A stretch of DNA of 64,000 nt. Origin: Cohnella rhizoplanae (GTDB lineage Bacteria > Bacillota > Bacilli > Paenibacillales > Paenibacillaceae). This document shows positions 38,408 to 47,988 of the stretch, piece after piece. The stretch spans positions 428,766 through 492,765 of the forward strand of contig NZ_CAOJCN010000001.1 in the NCBI RefSeq assembly GCF_948329515.1. Reading direction: 5' to 3'. The notes beneath the pieces were generated by a model. The model searched no databases. It was given only the letters and a program-made list of their open reading frames with translations, and was not told the origin of the DNA. A program made the position numbers and the translations under genes. Position 1 is the first letter of the stretch. Each line of letters opens with the position of its first letter.

Positions 38408-38899
38408 ATGGCGATTCGATTGATCGTAAAGCATCCTGATGACGTGCTGCGCGAGAGAGCGCAGGAAGTAACCAAGTTCAACGCCAATCTGCACAAGCTG
38501 CTCGACGACATGGCCGACACGATGTACGACGCCGACGGCGTCGGCCTGGCCGCGCCGCAGGTCGGCATTTCCAAGCGCGTGATCGTGGTGGATGCCGACG
38601 AGGAGCATGGCTTGATCGAGCTGATTAACCCCGAGGTCGTCTCGTCGGAGGGCGAACAGTTCGGTCCCGAGGGCTGCCTCAGCATCCCGGGCCTCCAGGG
38701 CGACGTGCGGCGTCCGCTCAAGGTGAAGGTGAAGGGGCAGGACCGCCACGGCAATCCCGTCGAGTTCGAAGGCAGCGAGCTGCTCGCGAGGGCGTTCCTG
38801 CACGAGATCGACCATCTGAACGGCGTTCTGTTCATCGATCTCGCCGAGTCGATCTACGAGCGGCGCGCGCCGGAGCCCGAAGAAGAGGGCGAGGCGTAA
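38408..38899 (+). CDS. def: peptide deformylase
   Basis: Removes the formyl group from new proteins. 163 residues with motif 1 [10 protein letters not shown], motif 2 EGCLS (metal Cys) and motif 3 HEIDHL (two metal His and the catalytic Glu). The Shine-Dalgarno stretch GGAAGGTGGGG serves ATG 38408 or the in-frame ATG 38402, which would add two residues. It stands between priA and fmt as in B. subtilis; fmt does the opposite reaction on initiator tRNA. Confidence 0.95.
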   Translation: MAIRLIVKHPDDVLRERAQEVTKFNANLHKLLDDMADTMYDADGVGLAAPQVGISKRVIVVDADEEHGLIELINPEVVSSEGEQFGPEGCLSIPGLQGDVRRPLKVKVKGQDRHGNPVEFEGSELLARAFLHEIDHLNGVLFIDLAESIYERRAPEPEEEGEA

Positions 38900-38902
38900 G
38901 GC

Positions 38903-39862
38903 ATGATCCGTATCGTATTCATGGGAACGCCGGACTTTGCCGTGCCGTCGCTGCGCCTCCTGCTGGATCGCGAGGATGCGCAGGTCGTCGCGGTCGTCTC
39001 GCAGCCGGACCGTCCCAAGGGGCGCAAGCGCGAGCTGACGCCGCCGCCGGTCAAGGCCTTCGCGCTGGAGCGCGGCCTTCCGGTGCTGCAGCCGGAGCGC
39101 ATGCGCGCGCCGGAAGCCGTAGAGGCCGTGCGGGAACTGGCGCCGGACTTGATCGTGACGGCGGCTTACGGTCAGATTCTGCCCAAGTCGCTGCTGGACA
39201 TCCCGCGCCTGGGCTGCGTGAACGTGCACGGCTCGCTCCTGCCGCGCTACCGCGGCGGGGCGCCGATACAGCGCTCGGTCATCGACGGGGAAAAGAAGAC
39301 CGGCGTGACGCTCATGTTCATGGCCGAAGGCCTCGACACCGGCGACATGATCGCGCGCGTGGAGCTGCCGATCACGGACGCGGATACGTCGGGCACGATG
39401 TTCGACAAGCTGAGCGTCGCGGGAGCCGCGCTCCTCGGCGAGTGGCTGCCGCGCCTGATCGCGGGCGACGCGCCGCGGCAGCCGCAGGATGAGGCGCTCG
39501 CCACCTATGCGCCGAACCTGACGCGCGAAGACGAGCGCCTCGACTTCGCGCAGACGTCGCGCCGGCTGTTCGACCGCGTGCGGGGCTTGTCCCCGATGGC
39601 GGGCGCGTTCACGATGCTGGATGGCGAGGTGTTCAAGGTGTGGGGCGTGGCCGTGCCCGCGGAGGCGGACGCGAAGCTTAAGGCCGAGTGGCAGTCGGCG
39701 GCGCCGGGCACGGTGCTCGACTGCGGCGCCCTCGGCATCCGCGTGCGGTCGGGCGACGGCAGCGTCGTGCTGACGGAGGTGCAGCCCGCAGGCAAGAAAC
39801 GGCTGTCGGCGGCGGAATATGCCAGAGGGGCCAGGCTGGCGACAGGGACGACGTTCGGGTAA
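38903..39862 (+). CDS. fmt: methionyl-tRNA formyltransferase
   Basis: 319 residues, full length. IVFMGTPDFAVPSL, NVHGSLLPRYRGGAPIQRSVIDGE (the catalytic Asn-His region) and the C-terminal OB-fold that grips tRNA are present. It formylates initiator Met-tRNA. The start is 3 bp after def. Its stop codon lies inside the loop of a terminator hairpin. Confidence 0.95.
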   Translation: MIRIVFMGTPDFAVPSLRLLLDREDAQVVAVVSQPDRPKGRKRELTPPPVKAFALERGLPVLQPERMRAPEAVEAVRELAPDLIVTAAYGQILPKSLLDIPRLGCVNVHGSLLPRYRGGAPIQRSVIDGEKKTGVTLMFMAEGLDTGDMIARVELPITDADTSGTMFDKLSVAGAALLGEWLPRLIAGDAPRQPQDEALATYAPNLTREDERLDFAQTSRRLFDRVRGLSPMAGAFTMLDGEVFKVWGVAVPAEADAKLKAEWQSAAPGTVLDCGALGIRVRSGDGSVVLTEVQPAGKKRLSAAEYARGARLATGTTFG

Positions 39863-39880
39863 CCGGGCGTCGTTTTTTTT
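39848..39880 (+). terminator. terminator overlapping the fmt stop codon
   Basis: 39848-39858 pairs with 39863-39873 (11 bp, two G-T) with loop GTAA, then eight T. The TAA of the loop is the fmt stop codon. Confidence 0.9.
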
Positions 39881-40296
39881 GTTGGGCGCGGGGAAGGTCC
39901 CAAGTGGGACTAAACGTATCTACTACGGAGCCTATCAGAGCGAACAAGTATGGGTTGGGAACAAACAAATGAGCCGATGACGGGACTTATCCGAACGAAG
40001 AGGACTCGGTTGGAAAAGAATAAGCCAATCATGGCTGCCCACTTGTAGGAAGAAGTCTTTCATGGAAACGGACGAGCCAAGCGGATCCTTCGGGGGTATT
40101 TGCCTGAATATCGCGAAATTCCGTTATCGGGCATGAATGCAACAATCTGGCTATTCATATGAAGGTTTGCGGAGTTTGTGCTATATTTGAATGCATGAAA
40201 TGAGAGCGCGCCGAGCGGGCAAGCTAGCAATAGACAAGGCGCCTGTCCGCCGGCTTGCCGGAGCTCTCGGCAGGAACAGAACAAAGAGGTGCGAAA
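39881..40296. other. 416-bp gap with degenerate repeats before rsmB
   Basis: No gene is supported; base composition is clearly richer in A+T than on either side. 39931 to about 40090 holds three loosely similar units of about 54 bp. The right half (40090-40200) must hold the rsmB promoter, but no well-spaced pair of hexamers is clear. AAAGAGGTG before ATG 40297 closes the gap. Confidence 0.5.
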
Positions 40297-41946
40297 ATGA
40301 GTCAACCTATAAATCCGGATCGACCCCATGAAAAGAAGGCTTCTAGCCGTGAACGCGGCCAAACGACGGCTCCGGGCGGGCAGGCAACGGGTCAGCGGCA
40401 GGGAAATACGAACGCCAAAGGCCGTGAAGGCACCAGTCGCCCGCGCAGCGCCGCGCCTGGTGCTAGACCTGCGCGGGGTCCGGGACAAGGCGCAGCCAAA
40501 CGAACCGGTCAACGCCCTGTTTCAGGGCCGGGCCATCGTCCTGCCGCAGCGGCCAAGCCGCCCAAGGCGCCTTCCGCCCGCAAGCCGCAGACTGCGCGCG
40601 AGGTTGCGCTTCGCGTGCTCTTGCGCGTCGAGGAGCATGGCGCCTTCAGCGGGCTCGAGTTAAACCGCGTGCTGACCGATGCCGGACTGTCCAGGCCCGA
40701 CGCGGCGCTCGCGACCGAGCTTGTCTACGGCACGATTCAGCGCCGGCTGACGATCGACCATGTACTGTCGCCGCGCGTCAAGGGCTGGCCCAACAAGATC
40801 GAGCCCTGGGTGCGCTGCCTGCTGCGCATGAGCTATTACCAGCTGCGCTGGCTCGATCGCGTCCCGGCGCACGCCGTCACGGACGAAGCCGTGCGCATTG
40901 CCAAGAAGCGCGGCCACGGCGGCATCGCGGGCCTGGTCAACGGCACGCTGCGCGCCCTGCTGCGCGAGGGCGCGGCGCCGCCCCTGCCGGCCGGCCTGCC
41001 CGCGGCCGAGCGGCTGTCGCTCGCGCACAGCTATCCGCCGTGGCTGGCCGAGCGCTGGATCGCCGCCTACGGCGAAGCCGGCGCCGAGGCCCTCATGGCG
41101 GCGGGCAACGAGCCGCCGCATATGTCCGTGCGCGCGAACCGGATGCGCGGCACGCGCGAGGCGCTGCTCGCGGAGCTAGCAAGCGCGGGCGTCTACGCCG
41201 AGCCGTCGAAGCTGTCGCCCGACGGCATCGTGGCGGCGCGCGCGGGCAGCCTCGCGCACACGCCTTGGCATGCGTCCGGCCGCCTGTCGGTGCAGGACGA
41301 GAGCTCGATGCTCGTGGCCGCCGTCTGCGACCCCAGGCCCGGCATGAACGTGCTGGACTGCTGCGCCGCGCCCGGCGGCAAGGCGGCCCATATGGCCGAG
41401 CGGATGGCGGGCGAGGGCCGGGTGACGGCCAACGACGTGCACCCGCACAAGGAGGCGCTCATCCGGGAGCAGGCGGAGCGGCTCGGCCTGCCGAACGTCG
41501 TCACGACCGTGTCGGACGCGCTCTCGCTGCCGGAGCGGCTGCTCCCCGGCTCGATGGACGTCGTCCTCCTCGACGCTCCGTGCTCGGGCCTCGGCGTGAT
41601 CCGCCGCAAGCCGGAGATCAAGTGGAACAAGACGGAGGACGATATCGCGAGCCTGGCGACGCTGCAGCGCCGGCTGCTCGAATCGGCTTCCCGCATGGTG
41701 AAGCCGGGCGGCAGGCTCGTCTACAGCACGTGCACGATCGCCCCGGAGGAGAACGAGGAGGCGGTCCGCGCGTTCCTGGACGGACATCCGGCGTTCAAGC
41801 TCGATCCGGCTTGGCCGGAGGAGACGCTCGCGCCGCTCCGCGACGCGGGCGTCGTCGGCGACGGCTTCGCCGGCATGGCGCAGCTGCTGCCCCAGCACTT
41901 CGGCAGCGACGGTTTCTTCATCGCGCGGCTCGTCCGCGCGGAGTGA
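40297..41946 (+). CDS. rsmB: 16S rRNA m5C967 methyltransferase with long basic N-terminal tail
   Basis: RNA cytosine-5 methyltransferase of 549 residues; relatives are about 450. Residues 1-95 are a low-complexity Gly/Arg/Pro/Ala tail (RPARGPGQGAAKRTG and similar), then the NusB-like domain (AREVALRVLLRVEEHGAF) and the SAM domain with DCCAAPGGKAAHMAE, catalytic Cys regions DAPCSGLGVIRRKPEIKW and YSTCTIAPEENEE. ATG 40297 has AAAGAGGTG upstream. The tail may be an added RNA-binding arm. The first conserved start for the core would be near 40590, but no ribosome site is there. Confidence 0.93.
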   Translation: MSQPINPDRPHEKKASSRERGQTTAPGGQATGQRQGNTNAKGREGTSRPRSAAPGARPARGPGQGAAKRTGQRPVSGPGHRPAAAAKPPKAPSARKPQTAREVALRVLLRVEEHGAFSGLELNRVLTDAGLSRPDAALATELVYGTIQRRLTIDHVLSPRVKGWPNKIEPWVRCLLRMSYYQLRWLDRVPAHAVTDEAVRIAKKRGHGGIAGLVNGTLRALLREGAAPPLPAGLPAAERLSLAHSYPPWLAERWIAAYGEAGAEALMAAGNEPPHMSVRANRMRGTREALLAELASAGVYAEPSKLSPDGIVAARAGSLAHTPWHASGRLSVQDESSMLVAAVCDPRPGMNVLDCCAAPGGKAAHMAERMAGEGRVTANDVHPHKEALIREQAERLGLPNVVTTVSDALSLPERLLPGSMDVVLLDAPCSGLGVIRRKPEIKWNKTEDDIASLATLQRRLLESASRMVKPGGRLVYSTCTIAPEENEEAVRAFLDGHPAFKLDPAWPEETLAPLRDAGVVGDGFAGMAQLLPQHFGSDGFFIARLVRAE

Positions 41947-42096
41947 GCCTCCGCGCCGGAGAGCCCGGCGGGCATCCGGCCCTTGCGGCAGATCCCGCGG
42001 GGCTCGGCGGCCGCAGCCCTTGCGCGCGGTTCCGCGCGGCCTTCTACTGCGATTGCGGCGTTTATGGTAAAATAGAGCGAATGGTGGTGACTATCC

Positions 42097-43182
42097 GTGA
42101 TCGGATTAAAAAATAAAGACTACGTTCCCGCAGACGGGAAGCCTTTTATTTATGACTATACGCTCGACCAGCTCCAGGATTGGGTGAAGTCGGCGGGCGA
42201 GCCCGCGTTCCGCGCCGGCCAGATTTACGACTGGCTGTACGTGAAGCGGGTGAGCACGTTCGATGAGATGTCGAACCTGCCCAAGGCGCTGCGCGAGAAG
42301 CTCTCCGCGGCCTTCAACTTCGTCACGCTGACCGAGATTACGAAGCTTCAGTCCAAGGACGGGACCGTCAAGTTCCTGTTCGGGCTCGCGGACAACCATG
42401 CGATCGAGACGGTCATCATGCGGCACAATTACGGCAACAGCGTATGCGTGACGACGCAGGTCGGCTGCCGGATCGGCTGCACGTTCTGCGCTTCGACGCT
42501 GGGCGGCCTGAAGCGCAATCTGACCGCGGGCGAGATCACCGCGCAGGTGGTCAAGGCGCAGCAGCTCCTCGATCCCGAGGGCGAGCGGGTGTCCAGCATC
42601 GTCATCATGGGTTCGGGCGAGCCGTTCGAGAATTACGAGCCGACGATGACGTTCCTGCGGACGATGACCCATCCCAACGGTCTCAACATCGGGCAGCGTC
42701 ACATTACGGTGTCGACGAGCGGGATCGTGCCGAACATCCTCAAGTTCGCGGACGAGAACACGCAGATCAACCTGGCGATCTCGATCCACGCGCCCAACGA
42801 CGAGCTGCGCTCGAAGCTCATGCCGGTCAACAGACGGTATCCTTTCGAAGAAGTGATGAACGCCTGCAAGTACTATATCGAGAAGACGGGGCGCCGCATC
42901 ACGTTCGAGTACGCGCTGATCGGCAGCGTTAACGACCGTCCCGAGCACGCGGAGCAGCTGGCCGAAGTGCTGCAGGGCATGCTGTGCCACGTGAACCTGA
43001 TTCCCGTCAACTATGTGCCCGAGCGGGATTACGTCCGCACGCCGCGGGACGATATCTTCGAGTTTCACCGCATCCTAGAGCGCAGGAATATCAATGCAAC
43101 CATCCGCAGGGAGCAGGGACACGACATTGCGGCGGCTTGCGGCCAGCTGCGTGCGAAGCACATGGAGAAGCAGGCGAGGTGA
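42097..43182 (+). CDS. rlmN: dual-specificity rRNA/tRNA m2A methyltransferase RlmN
   Basis: Radical-SAM enzyme of 361 residues that methylates A2503 of 23S rRNA and A37 of some tRNAs. The iron-sulfur motif is [17 protein letters not shown] is the GEP motif; the C-terminal catalytic Cys is in [14 protein letters not shown] 42097 follows GGTGGTGAC. The gene lies 150 bp after rsmB. Confidence 0.94.
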   Translation: MIGLKNKDYVPADGKPFIYDYTLDQLQDWVKSAGEPAFRAGQIYDWLYVKRVSTFDEMSNLPKALREKLSAAFNFVTLTEITKLQSKDGTVKFLFGLADNHAIETVIMRHNYGNSVCVTTQVGCRIGCTFCASTLGGLKRNLTAGEITAQVVKAQQLLDPEGERVSSIVIMGSGEPFENYEPTMTFLRTMTHPNGLNIGQRHITVSTSGIVPNILKFADENTQINLAISIHAPNDELRSKLMPVNRRYPFEEVMNACKYYIEKTGRRITFEYALIGSVNDRPEHAEQLAEVLQGMLCHVNLIPVNYVPERDYVRTPRDDIFEFHRILERRNINATIRREQGHDIAAACGQLRAKHMEKQAR

Positions 43183-43187
43183 CGGGC

Positions 43188-43955
43188 TTGAAGACGGCTT
43201 TGCGGAGTCATATCGGACGCGTCAGGCAGTTGAACGAAGACCGGGCTTGGGTCGGTACGACGCCCGGCGGCCTTACGGCCGCCGCCGTGGCGGACGGCAT
43301 GGGCGGCCACAATGCGGGCGACGTCGCCAGCACGCTGGCGATCGACAGCCTGTCGCGGTCGCTCTCGGCCTGGGAAGGCGTCATCTCGGCGTTCGAGGCG
43401 GAGGAGCAGCTGAAGGCGATCGTGCTCGCGGCGAATGCAGCCGTGTTCGAGACCGCTTCGAAGCATCCGCAATATCATAACATGGGCACGACGGTCGTCG
43501 TCGCCCTTCTTGACGAGCGGGAGGGGCTGATCGGGCATATCGGCGACAGCCGCGCCTACCGGGTCCGCGGCGGCGCCATCGAGCAGCTGACCGAGGACCA
43601 CACGCTCGTCAACGAGCTGACCCGTTCGGGTCAACTCAGCCGGGAGGAGGCCGCCAACCACCCCCGGCGCAACGTACTTACGCGCGCGCTCGGCACGGAC
43701 GCGGACGTGTCCGTCGACCTGCAGCGCATCGACATGCTGCCGGGCGACCGTCTATTGATCTGCAGCGACGGGCTGAGCGCGCTGGTCGAAAAGGAACTTA
43801 TACTTGATACGCTGAACATAGAAGGCGTCACGCTGGATCAGCGCGCCGATCGTCTGATCGCGCTGGCGCTCACCGCCGGCGGCGACGACAACGTAACGGT
43901 CGCGCTGATCGAATACGAGGCGGAGACCGGGACGCGGGATGGAGGAACGTCATGA
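43188..43955 (+). CDS. prpC: PP2C-type protein phosphatase
   Basis: 255 residues; metal-dependent Ser/Thr phosphatase that reverses PrkC phosphorylation. Motifs: TALRSHIGRVRQLNEDRAWV, ADGMGGHNAGD, IGDSRAYRVRGG, DHTLVNELTRSGQ, and LLICSDGLSALV; metal ligands Asp in ADGMGG and GGDDNVTV. TTG 43188 is preceded by GAGGTGA, 5 bp after rlmN; GTG 43179 would overlap the rlmN stop. The stop overlaps the prkC start (ATGA). Confidence 0.94.
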   Translation: MKTALRSHIGRVRQLNEDRAWVGTTPGGLTAAAVADGMGGHNAGDVASTLAIDSLSRSLSAWEGVISAFEAEEQLKAIVLAANAAVFETASKHPQYHNMGTTVVVALLDEREGLIGHIGDSRAYRVRGGAIEQLTEDHTLVNELTRSGQLSREEAANHPRRNVLTRALGTDADVSVDLQRIDMLPGDRLLICSDGLSALVEKELILDTLNIEGVTLDQRADRLIALALTAGGDDNVTVALIEYEAETGTRDGGTS

Positions 43956-46156
43956 GCGCGATCGGACATTTGCTGGGCGGCAGGTACGAGCTGCTCAGCC
44001 GCGTGGGCGGCGGGGGCATGGCGCTCGTCTACAAAGCCCGCGACATTTTGCTGAACCGCTTCGTCGCGGTCAAGGTGCTCCGGCAGCAGTTCATGCACGA
44101 CGACGAGTTCGTCCGCCGGTTCCGGCGCGAAGCGCAGTCCGCGGCGGCGCTGTCACACCCGAATATCGTCAGCATTTACGATGTGGGCCAGGAAGAAGAC
44201 ACCCACTATATCGTGATGGAATATATCGACGGGGCGAACCTGAACGAGATCATCCGGGAGCGCGCGCCGCTGCCGGTGAACGAGGCCGTGCGCATCGCGT
44301 CCCAGATCTGCGACGCGCTCGACCACGCGCATCAGAGCCAGATCATTCACCGCGACATCAAGCCGCACAACATTCTGATCGGCACTAACGGCCGCGTGAA
44401 GGTGACGGACTTCGGCATCGCGCGCGCCGCTACGTCGTCGACGATTACGCAGACGGGCTCCGTCGTCGGCTCGGTGCACTACTTCTCTCCGGAGCATGCT
44501 AAAGGCGTGGCCACCGGCGAGAAATCGGACATCTATTCGCTGGGTATCGTTCTGTACCAGATGCTGACAGGCAGGCTTCCGTTCCTCGGCGAGAGTCCGA
44601 TCAGCGTCGCGCTGAAGCATCTGCAGGAGCCCTTCGAGGATCCGAGGCTCGTCAATCCGTCGATTCCGCAGAGCGTGGAGAACGTGATCCTGCGATCGAT
44701 GCGCAAAAATCCGCTCGAGCGGTATGCGTCCGCGCAGGATATGCTCGACGACTTGGCGACCAGCCTGCAGCCGCAGCGGCTGAACGAGCCGAGGGTGCAC
44801 TTCCCGAGCGACGCCGACGAGGAGGAGCAGACCCGCGTCATCCCGGCGATCCGGCCGGAGATGCGTTCTTCTGCGCAGGAGACGCTGGCCGGCAAGGGCG
44901 CAGGTTCTAGTAACGCCGAACCGGAAGAAGGCGGGCGCCGCGCCGGCGTCGCGGACAAGCAGCGCAAACGGAAGAAGTGGGTGCTGCCCACTGTGTTCGG
45001 CATTATCGCCGCTATATTGATCGGCATCCTGATTTGGGCTATTTTTGCATTGAAAGGCTCGTTGGCATCGCCGGACGTGCAGGTGCCGACCGTGGTGAAC
45101 ATGAAGCTGGAAGAAGCGACGGCCGAGCTGGTAAAGGCGGGCCTCGCGGTTGCGGATCCGATTATGTACGAGCCCAGCGAGACTGTGGAGAAGGACCTTG
45201 TCATCCGGCAGAGCAAGCAGGATATGCCCGTCAAAAAAGGCTCGATGATCACGCTGACCGTGAGCCTGGGCAAGGAATTGCCGACGCTGGACGACTATAC
45301 GGGCAAGCTGTACGACGACGCGGTCGAGGCGCTGAAGGCCCAGGGCGCCCAGAACATCGAGAAGGTCGAACAGTTCGACGGCGAAGTCCCGGCGGGCACG
45401 GTGCTCAGCCAGACGCCGGCGTCCGGCGGCACTTACGATCCGGAGAACGACACGATCACGCTGAACGTCAGCAAGGGACCCGAATCGTTCCCGATGCCGA
45501 ACCTGATCGGCATGTCGCTGTCCGAGGCGCGCGCCGAGCTGACCAAGCGCAATCTCGCGCTGCCTAATGACAAGGTGCTGCAGGAGCCGAGCTACACGAC
45601 CAAAGGCAAGGTGTTCAAGCAGTTCCCTGCCGAACAGAACGAGCTCGTGACGCCGGGCACCGAGGTGACGATCTGGATCAGCAGCGGTTATCCGGCGGAC
45701 GCCAAGGAGAAGACCTGGAACGTGACGGTATCTCCCGCGGTCGAAGGACAGCCGAGCACGATCAAGATTCTGTTGACGGACGCGAGAGGCGACAGCGAGT
45801 GGGGAACCAAGAAGATCAAGACGACGCAGACGTTCCCGATCAACCTTGTCGTATCCCCGGATAAAGAGGGCCAGATCACCGTTTACCGCGACGATCAATT
45901 CCTGGACAGAATCCGGGTGCCGTACGCGGACGAAGAGCAGACGCCTACTCCTACGCCTACGCCGACGCCTTCCGAGGAGATCACGCCGCCGCCCGAGACG
46001 CCAGCGGACGATGTGATGAACGAGGAAGACCCCGGCAATGAAAATACGGACGGCCCAGGCGGCGATGCGGGCGACCAGACTGCCGCCGTTGGCCCCGGGA
46101 AGGAAAAAGGCCATGACAAAGGCAAGGACAAACCAAAGGGCGAGGCAAGCCGATGA
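43952..46156 (+). CDS. prkC: PASTA-domain Ser/Thr protein kinase
   Basis: Membrane kinase of 734 residues that senses muropeptides and helps spores germinate in Bacillus. The kinase domain has GGGGMALVYKARD, Lys41 (VAVKVL), HRDIKPHN with Asp135 and DFG with Asp153. A single membrane segment lies near residue 347-372 (VLPTVFGIIAAILIGILIW). Three PASTA repeats follow, each with VxxGxxL-type spacing (VNMKLEEATAEL, DYTGKLYDDAVEAL, IGMSLSEARAEL). The C terminus is a (Thr-Pro)n stretch, then an acidic Gly/Lys-rich tail that is unusual in length. Start overlaps prpC. Confidence 0.95.
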   Translation: MSAIGHLLGGRYELLSRVGGGGMALVYKARDILLNRFVAVKVLRQQFMHDDEFVRRFRREAQSAAALSHPNIVSIYDVGQEEDTHYIVMEYIDGANLNEIIRERAPLPVNEAVRIASQICDALDHAHQSQIIHRDIKPHNILIGTNGRVKVTDFGIARAATSSTITQTGSVVGSVHYFSPEHAKGVATGEKSDIYSLGIVLYQMLTGRLPFLGESPISVALKHLQEPFEDPRLVNPSIPQSVENVILRSMRKNPLERYASAQDMLDDLATSLQPQRLNEPRVHFPSDADEEEQTRVIPAIRPEMRSSAQETLAGKGAGSSNAEPEEGGRRAGVADKQRKRKKWVLPTVFGIIAAILIGILIWAIFALKGSLASPDVQVPTVVNMKLEEATAELVKAGLAVADPIMYEPSETVEKDLVIRQSKQDMPVKKGSMITLTVSLGKELPTLDDYTGKLYDDAVEALKAQGAQNIEKVEQFDGEVPAGTVLSQTPASGGTYDPENDTITLNVSKGPESFPMPNLIGMSLSEARAELTKRNLALPNDKVLQEPSYTTKGKVFKQFPAEQNELVTPGTEVTIWISSGYPADAKEKTWNVTVSPAVEGQPSTIKILLTDARGDSEWGTKKIKTTQTFPINLVVSPDKEGQITVYRDDQFLDRIRVPYADEEQTPTPTPTPTPSEEITPPPETPADDVMNEEDPGNENTDGPGGDAGDQTAAVGPGKEKGHDKGKDKPKGEASR

Positions 46157-47100
46157 AAAAAAGCGGTGACAGCGTGACGCAACCCCCGTCGGCGGAGCGC
46201 CAAGGCATCATCGTCAAGGCGCTTAGCGGTTATTATTACGTGCGGGACGACATGCGCGGCGTGACGCTCCAATGCAGGGCGCGGGGCATCTTTAAGAAGC
46301 GCGGAGAGTCCCCGCTCGTCGGGGACAAAGTGGTCTATGAGGAGACGGAAAACGGAGAAGGTGCGGTCAACGGCATTTTGCCCAGATCGTCGGCATTGAT
46401 CCGGCCGCCCGTCGCCAACGCGGATCAGGCGGTGCTCGTGTTTTCCGTGATCCGGCCCGAGCTGAATCTGCAGCTGCTCGACAAGTTTCTCGTGCATATC
46501 GAGCATGCGGGCATGGACGCGCTCATCGTCTTAACCAAGCTCGACGCCGCCGAGCGATCCGAGGACGCGGGCCGCATCGGGGGCGACATCGACGACGCGG
46601 TGGCCCTCTACGAGGGCATCGGGTATCGCGTGCTCGCGGTCAGCGCGCGACAGGGCACAGGCCTCGAAGAACTGCGCGGTCTGCTTGACGGGCACGTCAA
46701 CGTATTCGCGGGCCAATCGGGCGTCGGCAAGTCCTCGCTTCTCAATGCGCTCGTGCCCGGACTCGAGATGGAGACGAACGAAATCAGCGAGAAGCTGGGC
46801 CGCGGCAAGCACACGACGCGCCATGTAGAGCTGGTAGAATTGCCGGACGGCGGATTTGTCGCCGACACGCCGGGGTTCAGCCAGCTGGATTTTCAGGAGC
46901 TCGGCATCGACGAGATCGGCTCTTGCTTCCGCGAGTTCCGCGAGCTGTCGCAAGGCTGCAAGTTCAGAGGCTGCACGCACGTGCACGAGCCCGGATGCGC
47001 GGTGCTGGCCGAGCTTGCGGACGGCGGCATCGCGGAGAGCCGGTATGCGCATTACAAAGAATTCATGATCGAATGGAAAGAAAAAGCGCGGAGGTACTAG
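46153..47100 (+). CDS. rsgA: ribosome small subunit-dependent GTPase A
   Basis: Circularly permuted GTPase of 315 residues that matures the 30S subunit. An N-terminal OB fold is followed by G4 LTKLDAA, G1 GQSGVGKSSLLN and G3 DTPGF, then the zinc motif CKFRGCTHVHEPGC. Its ATG at 46153 overlaps the prkC stop (ATGA), as in Bacillus where the two are in one operon. Confidence 0.95.
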   Translation: MKKSGDSVTQPPSAERQGIIVKALSGYYYVRDDMRGVTLQCRARGIFKKRGESPLVGDKVVYEETENGEGAVNGILPRSSALIRPPVANADQAVLVFSVIRPELNLQLLDKFLVHIEHAGMDALIVLTKLDAAERSEDAGRIGGDIDDAVALYEGIGYRVLAVSARQGTGLEELRGLLDGHVNVFAGQSGVGKSSLLNALVPGLEMETNEISEKLGRGKHTTRHVELVELPDGGFVADTPGFSQLDFQELGIDEIGSCFREFRELSQGCKFRGCTHVHEPGCAVLAELADGGIAESRYAHYKEFMIEWKEKARRY

Positions 47101-47103
47101 AGC

Positions 47104-47751
47104 ATGGCGATTATCGCACCCTCGATCCTGTCCGCCGACTTTGCTCGGCTCGGAGAGGAGGTTCGCGTCGCGGAAGCGAGCGGCGCGGACTGGATTCACA
47201 TCGATATCATGGACGGGCAGTACGTTCCGAACCTGACCTTCGGCCCGCCGGTGGTCGCCGCGATCCGTTCCTGCACGAAGCTGACCTTCGACGCCCACCT
47301 CATGGTACACACGCCGGACCGTCTGCTGGCGGACGTGGCTGCGGCCGGCGCGGACCGGATTACGGTACATGCCGAGGCCAGCACGCACCTGCACCGGACC
47401 GTGCACGCGATCCGCGAGCTCGGACGGGGCGCCGGAGTGGCGCTGAACCCGCATACGCCGCTATCCGTGCTCGATTACGTGCTGGACGACGTCGATCTAA
47501 TTCTGATTATGACGGTCAATCCCGGGTTCGGCGGCCAGTCCTTTATCCACGGCATGCTGCCCAAGATCCGGCAGCTGCGGCAGACGCTCGTCGCGCGCGG
47601 AAGGGGCCACGTGCACATCCAAGTGGACGGCGGCATCAACGCGGAGACCTCCCGGCTCGTCCGGGAGGCGGGGGCGGACGTGCTCGTCGCGGGCAACTAT
47701 GTATTCGGCCACGCGGATCGCGCGGCGGCCATCGCTTCGCTCAGGGACTGA
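47104..47751 (+). CDS. rpe: ribulose-phosphate 3-epimerase
   Basis: Pentose phosphate pathway enzyme, 215 residues, TIM barrel with [36 protein letters not shown] (metal ligands), [19 protein letters not shown] and IQVDGGIN. It starts 3 bp after rsgA with GGAGGTACTAG before it. The thiamine pyrophosphokinase gene thiN that follows rpe in Bacillus is not present. Confidence 0.95.
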   Translation: MAIIAPSILSADFARLGEEVRVAEASGADWIHIDIMDGQYVPNLTFGPPVVAAIRSCTKLTFDAHLMVHTPDRLLADVAAAGADRITVHAEASTHLHRTVHAIRELGRGAGVALNPHTPLSVLDYVLDDVDLILIMTVNPGFGGQSFIHGMLPKIRQLRQTLVARGRGHVHIQVDGGINAETSRLVREAGADVLVAGNYVFGHADRAAAIASLRD

Positions 47752-47773
47752 CTTCGGTCGGTCCCTTTCGTTT
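47744..47773 (+). terminator. terminator overlapping the rpe stop codon
   Basis: GGGACTGAC (47744-47752) pairs with GTCGGTCCC (47757-47765), loop TTCG, then TTTCGTTT. The rpe TGA is in the left arm. Confidence 0.85.
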
Positions 47774-47780
47774 GTCCGCT

Positions 47781-47812
47781 GGAATAGGACAACTCCGCCC
47801 GCGCATACATAT
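47781..47812 (+). promoter_or_regulatory. candidate sigma-E promoter of spoVM
   Basis: GGAATAG (47781-47787) and CATACATAT (47804-47812) with 16 bp between resemble the sigma-E -35 and -10 boxes; spoVM of B. subtilis is known to be made under mother-cell sigma-E. Confidence 0.5.
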
Positions 47813-47907
47813 CTATCAACAGCGCGCGCCACCCGGGCGTCGCGCCGCCCCATGCAAGGCCCGTAGGGCCGCGGGCAACGCATCGGACCGGAGGAGGGGT
47901 GGGAACG

Positions 47908-47988
47908 ATGAAGTTTTACACCATCAGGCTGCCGAAGTTTTTGGGCGGATTCGTCAAGGCGATCCTGAATACGTTTCAGAAAAGCTGA
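47908..47988 (+). CDS. spoVM: stage V sporulation protein SpoVM
   Basis: A 26-residue amphipathic peptide beginning MKFYTIRLPKFLGG and ending NTFQKS, nearly the same as the B. subtilis protein of identical length. It recognises the positive curvature of the forespore outer membrane and anchors SpoIVA at the start of spore coat assembly. Pro9 and the Gly-Gly pair that shape the helix are kept. GGAGGAGGGG stands 9 bp before the ATG. It lies between rpe and rpmB, as in Bacillus. Confidence 0.97.
   Translation: MKFYTIRLPKFLGGFVKAILNTFQKS

Noticed and set aside
40060..40512. 150-residue - strand frame before rsmB
   Set aside because: Half of it is antisense to the rsmB N terminus and the rest lies in AT-rich repeat-like spacer; no motif or ribosome site.
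45943..45975. ACGCCTACTCCT-type repeat as a separate element
   Set aside because: It encodes the Thr-Pro linker of PrkC and keeps the frame.
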